The notes below the pieces were generated by a model. It did not search any database. It saw only the letters and a program-made list of their open reading frames with translations, and was not told the DNA's origin. A stretch of DNA of 64,000 bases from assembly GCA_041737175.1 (NCBI GenBank), contig JBGSSF010000023.1:186001-250000 (forward strand), read 5' to 3'. Source of the stretch: UBA5072 sp041737175 (GTDB lineage: Bacteria > Bacteroidota > Bacteroidia > Bacteroidales > UBA10428). Made by a program: the position numbers and the translations under genes. This document shows, one piece after another, positions 59,641-64,000 of this stretch (its first letter is position 1; each line of letters opens with the position of its first letter).

Positions 59641-59950
59641 CACCTGAAAGCCTGAAAGATAAAAATTTTCTGTAATTATAAAACAGCCAGTTCAGCAATC
59701 AACACAAGGAGAAACAGGGAAAGACTTATTGGAAGCTGGAATCCGGAAAATTTCAACAAATAAAAAAAATCAAATACGTTAATATCTTTCTTAAAACTTT
59801 ACCATGAAAATCCCGGTAGTTTTTTATACATTTTAAGGGCAGCACTACATGCCGGAAAGCAATCTGCAGTTGCTCAATTCCTTATCTGACGGGGTTAATA
59901 ACTCTCCGGGAATGTTAATAAATACGAAGGAACTCTTTTTGTATGACGTT

Positions 59951-60006
59951 GTTAGTGTTACTAACTTGCAGTACTATCTGAGATATGCCGGTAATCTTTT
60001 TACCGG
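59951..60006 (+). promoter_or_regulatory. Two hairpins in the nrdJ leader
   Basis: GTTAGT-GTT-ACTAAC (59951-59965) and GCCGGTAA-TCTT-TTACCGGC (59987-60006), the second with a perfect 8-bp stem. The second ends 30 bases before the nrdJ ATG. No T-tract follows, so it is not a terminator. The rest of the 505-base gap 59532-60036 is A/T-rich and holds no convincing gene. Confidence 0.6.
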
Positions 60007-60036
60007 CCGAGTTTCCAACGATTTAAAAACATTTCC

Positions 60037-62655
60037 ATGCAGGCTGAAGATACCAAAATCACCAATTTGACTTTTAAACCTACCGAAAGTAAAGACGCAG
60101 TGAAAAAAGTTGCCACCAGTAAGGATACGACTTATACCTATGAAGAGGCCTACCAGAGTTCGCTTGAGTATTTCAAGGGGGATGAACTGGCTGCTACCGT
60201 GTGGGTGAACAAATATGCCCTCAAAGATTCTTTCGGCAAGATTTATGAGAAGAATCCCGAGCAGATGCACTGGCGTATTGCAAATGAAATTCACCGCATA
60301 GAGCAGAAATATCCCAACCCGATGCCGCTGCTGGAAATCCATGCGCTTCTGAAGGATTTTGGTTATATCATACCGCAGGGCAGTCCCATGACGGGAATCG
60401 GCAATCACTTCCAGATCGCTTCCCTTTCCAACTGTTTTGTCATAGGCAATGCCGGCTATTCAGATTCATACGGCGGCATTATGAAGATCGACCAGGAACA
60501 GGTGCAGCTGATGAAACGTCGGGGTGGCGTGGGTCACGACCTATCCCACATCCGTCCGAAAGGCACACCCGTGTTGAACAGCGCTCTTACCTCCACCGGC
60601 GTTGTTCCCTTTATGGAAAGGTATTCCAATTCCACACGGGAAGTTGCGCAGGACGGCCGTCGGGGAGCGCTCATGCTGAGCATTTCGATAAAGCACCCCG
60701 ACTCGGAAAAATTCATTGATGCCAAGCTTGAAAAAGGGAAGGTCACAGGGGCCAACATATCGGTCAGGATCAACGATGAATTCATGAAAGCTGTTGTCAA
60801 CAATGAGACATACATACAGCACTATCCTGTTAATTCCGACAACCCGGTATTCACCCGGGAAATAGAAGCCCGCAAACTGTGGGAAAAGATCGTACACAAT
60901 GCCTGGAAGTCGGCTGAACCTGGTATTCTTTTCTGGGATACCATCATCCGTGAATCGGTGCCTGATTGCTATGCTGACATGGGATACCGTACTGTTTCCA
61001 CCAATCCCTGCGGCGAAATTCCTTTATGCCCCTATGACTCATGCCGGCTGCTGGCCATTAATCTATACAGTTATGTGAATTCGCCATTCACACCGGATGC
61101 AGTATTTGATTTCGAAAAATTCAGAAAGCATGTGCATTATGCCCAAAGGATGATGGATGACATCATTGATCTTGAATTGGAAAAAATTGATGCCATTCTG
61201 GATAAAATAAACAAGGACCCGGAAGATCCTGAACTCAAAAGAGTTGAAAAGAAACTCTGGGAAAATATCCGGGTGAAGGCGGAAGAAGGTCGTCGTACCG
61301 GTATTGGAATCACCGCCGAGGGAGACATGCTGGCTGGCCTGGGTCTTCGTTATGGCAGTGACGATGCCATTGATTTCTCGGTTGAAGTTCAGAAAACCCT
61401 GGCCATTGAAGCCTATCGTTCATCGGTTGAAGTAGCCAGGGAACGCGGTCCTTTCGCGATTTACGATGCGCATCTTGAAAAAGACAATCCTTTTATCAAG
61501 CGGTTGAAAGCCGAGGATGAGCAAATGTACCACGACATGGTAAAATACGGCCGGAGAAACATCGCCCTGCTTACCATTGCTCCAACAGGAACCACCAGCC
61601 TGATGACACAAACCACATCGGGAATTGAACCCGTGTTCCTGCCTGTTTACAAGCGCCGGCGGAAAGTGAATCCGAATGATACCAATATCAACATCTCTTT
61701 CACAGATGAAGTAGGTGATAAATGGGAGGAGTTCAATGTATTCCACCATAAATTCCTTACCTGGCTCGAGGTCAACGGTTACAACGTGGAAGAAGTAAAA
61801 CAGTATGCCGACGATAAGCTCCAGGAAATTGTAGCGCATTCTCCTTATTATAAGGCTACTTCCAATGATGTCGACTGGATGAACAAGGTGAGGATGCAGG
61901 GTGAGGTACAAAAATGGGTCGACCATTCCATCAGCGTAACCATCAACCTGCCCAGTAATGCTTCAGAAGAACTGGTCGGCCAGCTCTATGTCACTGCATG
62001 GCAAAGCGGTTGCAAGGGTGTTACGGTTTATCGCGACGGTTCACGTTCAGGTGTCCTCCTGAACAATAAGGAAAAGGACAAGGAGGGAGACAACGAGGAC
62101 GAATCGCAACGGTTTAAAAGACCCAGGGTGCTGGAGGCCGATATTATCCGTTTCAACAATAACGAAGAAAAATGGATTGCCTTCATCGGCCTGAAAGACA
62201 ATAAGCCTTACGAAATATTCACCGGTATAGTTGACGATGAGATGTTCCCCATTCCCAAGTCCATCGCCAAGGGGAAAATTATCAAGAACCGTGATGAGCA
62301 AGGTAAATCGAGGTACGACTTCCAGTATACCGATAAATATGGCTATAATAATACACTGGGTGGCCTGTCACACATGTTCAACAAAGAGTACTGGAACTAT
62401 GCCAAGCTGTTTTCCAGTGTACTCCGCCACGGCATGCCCATTCCCGATGTGGTGAACCTGATAGGATCCCTGCAACTCGACAGCGATACGATTAATACCT
62501 GGAAAAATGGTGTTGAAAGGGCTTTGAAAAAATACATCCCGAATGACACCAGGGCGAAAAAAGGGAAAACCTGTTCCGAGTGCGGATCGGACAACCTGAT
62601 TTACCAGGAAGGTTGCCTGGTGTGTAGATCATGCGGGTCGTCGAAATGCGGATGA
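60037..62655 (+). CDS. nrdJ: Adenosylcobalamin-dependent (class II) ribonucleoside reductase
   Basis: This 872-residue B12-dependent reductase converts ribonucleotides to deoxyribonucleotides without oxygen-made radicals. Landmarks are the catalytic SLSNCFVIGNAG region, the NPCGEIPL loop (about 324-331), APTGTTS and the substrate-binding GCKGVTVYRDGSR. The C-terminus has a zinc-ribbon-like CSECGSDN...CLVCRSCGSSKCG with cysteines that recycle the active-site pair. The N-terminal YEEAY...EYFKGDELAATVWVNKY region is usual. It needs adenosylcobalamin, so the cell must make or import B12; no B12 genes lie in the window. Confidence 0.96.
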   Translation: MQAEDTKITNLTFKPTESKDAVKKVATSKDTTYTYEEAYQSSLEYFKGDELAATVWVNKYALKDSFGKIYEKNPEQMHWRIANEIHRIEQKYPNPMPLLEIHALLKDFGYIIPQGSPMTGIGNHFQIASLSNCFVIGNAGYSDSYGGIMKIDQEQVQLMKRRGGVGHDLSHIRPKGTPVLNSALTSTGVVPFMERYSNSTREVAQDGRRGALMLSISIKHPDSEKFIDAKLEKGKVTGANISVRINDEFMKAVVNNETYIQHYPVNSDNPVFTREIEARKLWEKIVHNAWKSAEPGILFWDTIIRESVPDCYADMGYRTVSTNPCGEIPLCPYDSCRLLAINLYSYVNSPFTPDAVFDFEKFRKHVHYAQRMMDDIIDLELEKIDAILDKINKDPEDPELKRVEKKLWENIRVKAEEGRRTGIGITAEGDMLAGLGLRYGSDDAIDFSVEVQKTLAIEAYRSSVEVARERGPFAIYDAHLEKDNPFIKRLKAEDEQMYHDMVKYGRRNIALLTIAPTGTTSLMTQTTSGIEPVFLPVYKRRRKVNPNDTNINISFTDEVGDKWEEFNVFHHKFLTWLEVNGYNVEEVKQYADDKLQEIVAHSPYYKATSNDVDWMNKVRMQGEVQKWVDHSISVTINLPSNASEELVGQLYVTAWQSGCKGVTVYRDGSRSGVLLNNKEKDKEGDNEDESQRFKRPRVLEADIIRFNNNEEKWIAFIGLKDNKPYEIFTGIVDDEMFPIPKSIAKGKIIKNRDEQGKSRYDFQYTDKYGYNNTLGGLSHMFNKEYWNYAKLFSSVLRHGMPIPDVVNLIGSLQLDSDTINTWKNGVERALKKYIPNDTRAKKGKTCSECGSDNLIYQEGCLVCRSCGSSKCG

Positions 62656-62671
62656 TCCCGGTTCTGGTAAT

Positions 62672-62703
62672 AAAAAAGCCGGCGTTTCAGCGCCGGCTTT
62701 TTT
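62672..62703. terminator. Bidirectional rho-independent terminator
   Basis: AAAAAAGCCGGCG-TTTCAG-CGCCGGCTTTTTT, a perfect stem with A- and T-runs on the two sides. It separates the convergent nrdJ and EF-G-like genes. Confidence 0.95.
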
Positions 62704-62707
62704 ATGG

Positions 62708-64000
62708 CTATTCTTCCTTCTCTTCAGCCTCGTAAGCTTTAAGCAGCTCTTCCTGGATATTACCAGGAACGGGCTCATATTCGAGGAATTTCATGCTGTA
62801 CATGGCACGGCCGCCCGTAAGGGAACTCAGCGCCGTGGAATATTTATTCATTTCGGCCAGGGGAACCTTGGCGATAATCTTCTGGAAACCCATCTCAGAG
62901 GACATACCCTGAACAATAGCACGCCTTCCCTGGAGGTCGCTCATTACATCACCCATCCTGTCACCGGGTACAAGAACGTCAACCTGGTACATGGGCTCAA
63001 GAATTTTGGGCGCTGCCTTTTTGAAGGCCAGGCTGAATGCGTTACGACCTGCAAGTCTGAAAGATATTTCATTGGAATCAACCGGGTGCATTTTACCATC
63101 ATATACGTAAACCCTGATATCACGGGCGTAGGAACCGGTGAGCGGACCGATTTCGATCTTTTCCATAAGACCCTTGAGGATTGCAGGCAGGAAACGTGCA
63201 TCAATCGAACCTCCGACAATGCAATTATAGAATACCAGCTTCCCCCCCCAGGGCAGTGGAATTTCTTCCTTATCCCTGATGGATATTTTCTGATCTTTCC
63301 CGTCGATCTTGAACATTTCAGTATCGGGTGTACCTTCTTTGTGAGGCTCAATCACCAGATGTACTTCACCAAACTGTCCGGCACCACCTGACTGCTTTTT
63401 GTGACGGTAATCGGCCGGTGCGAATTTGGTGATGGTCTCCCGGTAAGGTATTTTGGGCGCTACGAACTCCGTACCGACTTTAAATACGTTATCGAGATGC
63501 CACTTGAGAATATTCAGGTGATATTCACCCTGTCCGGACAATATGATCTGCTTCAATTCTTTAGAATACTCGATATGAATGGTGGGATCTTCAAAATTCA
63601 TCCTCTGCAACGCTTCGCCAAGTTTCTCCTCGTCGCCCTCGCTCAGCGTTCTAATAGCAGCGCGGTATTTGGGTTCGGGGAATTCAATGGCCGGGAATTT
63701 AAGGGAAGTATCCAGGGACAAAGTCTGGTTTGTTTTTGTTGCCTTGAGTTTTACAGTTGCCCCCAGGTCTCCTGCCATCATGTTGGGTACCTTGGTCCTG
63801 TTTTTACCTGCAACCGCAAATATCTGCGCAATTCTCTCCTTGTTCTGTGTGGAGTTATTGGTAAGGTCAATGCCTTCTTTGATTTCACCGGCCATTACCT
63901 TGAAATAGTTGATTTCACCAATATGTGTTTCAACGGCCGATTTAAAAACAAATAAGGTGGCCTGACCGGCAGGGTCGCACTTGACCTCCTTATTGCCTGC
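62708..64000 (-). CDS. Elongation factor G-like GTPase, C-terminal part (5' end beyond window)
   Basis: The frame runs from the right edge to the stop at 62708, giving about 430 residues without the GTPase domain. It covers domain II (with LTNNSTQNKERIAQIFAVAG), domain III (LSGQGEYHLNILKWHLDNVF), domain IV (HKKQSGGAGQFGEVHLVIEP, GGSIDARFLPAILKGL) and domain V (EPMYQVDVLVPGDRMGDVMS, LQGRRAIVQGM). The HKKQSGGAGQFGEV loop and sequence divergence point to the second, EF-G2-like paralog common in Bacteroidota rather than the main fusA. No start lies in the window; the ATG at 63895 is internal. Confidence 0.9.
   Translation of the reverse strand, partial: AGNKEVKCDPAGQATLFVFKSAVETHIGEINYFKVMAGEIKEGIDLTNNSTQNKERIAQIFAVAGKNRTKVPNMMAGDLGATVKLKATKTNQTLSLDTSLKFPAIEFPEPKYRAAIRTLSEGDEEKLGEALQRMNFEDPTIHIEYSKELKQIILSGQGEYHLNILKWHLDNVFKVGTEFVAPKIPYRETITKFAPADYRHKKQSGGAGQFGEVHLVIEPHKEGTPDTEMFKIDGKDQKISIRDKEEIPLPWGGKLVFYNCIVGGSIDARFLPAILKGLMEKIEIGPLTGSYARDIRVYVYDGKMHPVDSNEISFRLAGRNAFSLAFKKAAPKILEPMYQVDVLVPGDRMGDVMSDLQGRRAIVQGMSSEMGFQKIIAKVPLAEMNKYSTALSSLTGGRAMYSMKFLEYEPVPGNIQEELLKAYEAEEKEE

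Noticed and set aside
59700..60036. Cobalamin riboswitch upstream of nrdJ
   Set aside because: GGGAA-like and AATCC-like bits are present, but the B12 box (GCCACTG) and the paired core are not found, so I do not call it.
59849..60070. A 73-residue open frame before nrdJ (MPESNLQLL...)
   Set aside because: It runs into the nrdJ coding region in another frame, contains the leader hairpins, has no family resemblance and no promoter of its own.

Overview
The window looks like a chromosomal segment of an anaerobic member of the Bacteroidota (Bacteroidales-like). The evidence is a C-terminal type IX secretion sorting domain on a CotH protein, many -7 boxes of the TAnnTTTG type (two with a -33 element at 19 bp), lipoproteins with Bacteroidota-style lipoboxes, an almost complete lack of Shine-Dalgarno sequences, and enzymes suited to life with little oxygen (class I hybrid cluster protein, B12-dependent class II ribonucleotide reductase). 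Nearly all genes are housekeeping or widely conserved. There is no prophage, CRISPR array, integrase or insertion sequence.

Layout. 1-2.3 kb: end of a DUF2867-type gene, a PPOX-fold flavoprotein, a fasciclin protein and a TatT-like lipoprotein. 2.3-9.2 kb: a large ABCG-type transporter and a secreted CotH/lamin-tail protein, followed by the remains of a second ABC gene copy. 9.5-17.7 kb: a lipoprotein, glgB, ribF, ahcY, a HerA-like ATPase and a beta-hydroxyacid dehydrogenase. 17.7-19.5 kb: two tandem, highly similar genes for secreted 30-residue-repeat proteins, each with a sigma-54-type promoter, an upstream palindrome at identical spacing and a matched terminator. 19.5-26.2 kb: the complete operon trpEGDCFBA (minus strand), preceded by a classical attenuator whose leader peptide has three consecutive Trp codons. 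26.2-29.7 kb: clpX, clpP, tig and tRNA-Leu(UAG). 29.8-40.4 kb: a beta-propeller protein, a DUF362 ferredoxin, lptB, tatC, recQ, a glycosyltransferase, a hybrid histidine kinase and a bifunctional nuclease. 40.5-46.2 kb: rplU-rpmA, serS with two followers, an S41 protease and ruvC. 46.2-50.4 kb: a HIT protein, greA, two small envelope proteins, a CtpA-type protease and a dCMP deaminase-like protein. 50.5-54.8 kb: a DUF2807 protein, then a cupin-hcp-ferredoxin operon divergent from a Crp/Fnr regulator with a clear palindromic operator between them. 54.8-64 kb: YbjQ-like protein, tag, a Cys-containing small protein, a TPR protein, lipA, a nucleoside hydrolase, tRNA-Leu(CAA), a DUF1361 protein, nrdJ and a partial EF-G-like gene.

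Two themes stand out. The first is regulation: the trp attenuator, the sigma-54-type paralog pair and the Crp/Fnr-type hcp operator can all be read directly from the DNA. The second is a population of simple-sequence and inverted repeats between genes (units such as GTTGTG, AGTAAAC, TCACCTAA, TCTCC and GGGTGT, plus a CCCTTCAAG palindrome present twice). Repeats of the same type have entered coding sequence in frame in trpA and in the hcp-linked ferredoxin gene. All functions are read from sequence and recalled family knowledge; no database search was run.
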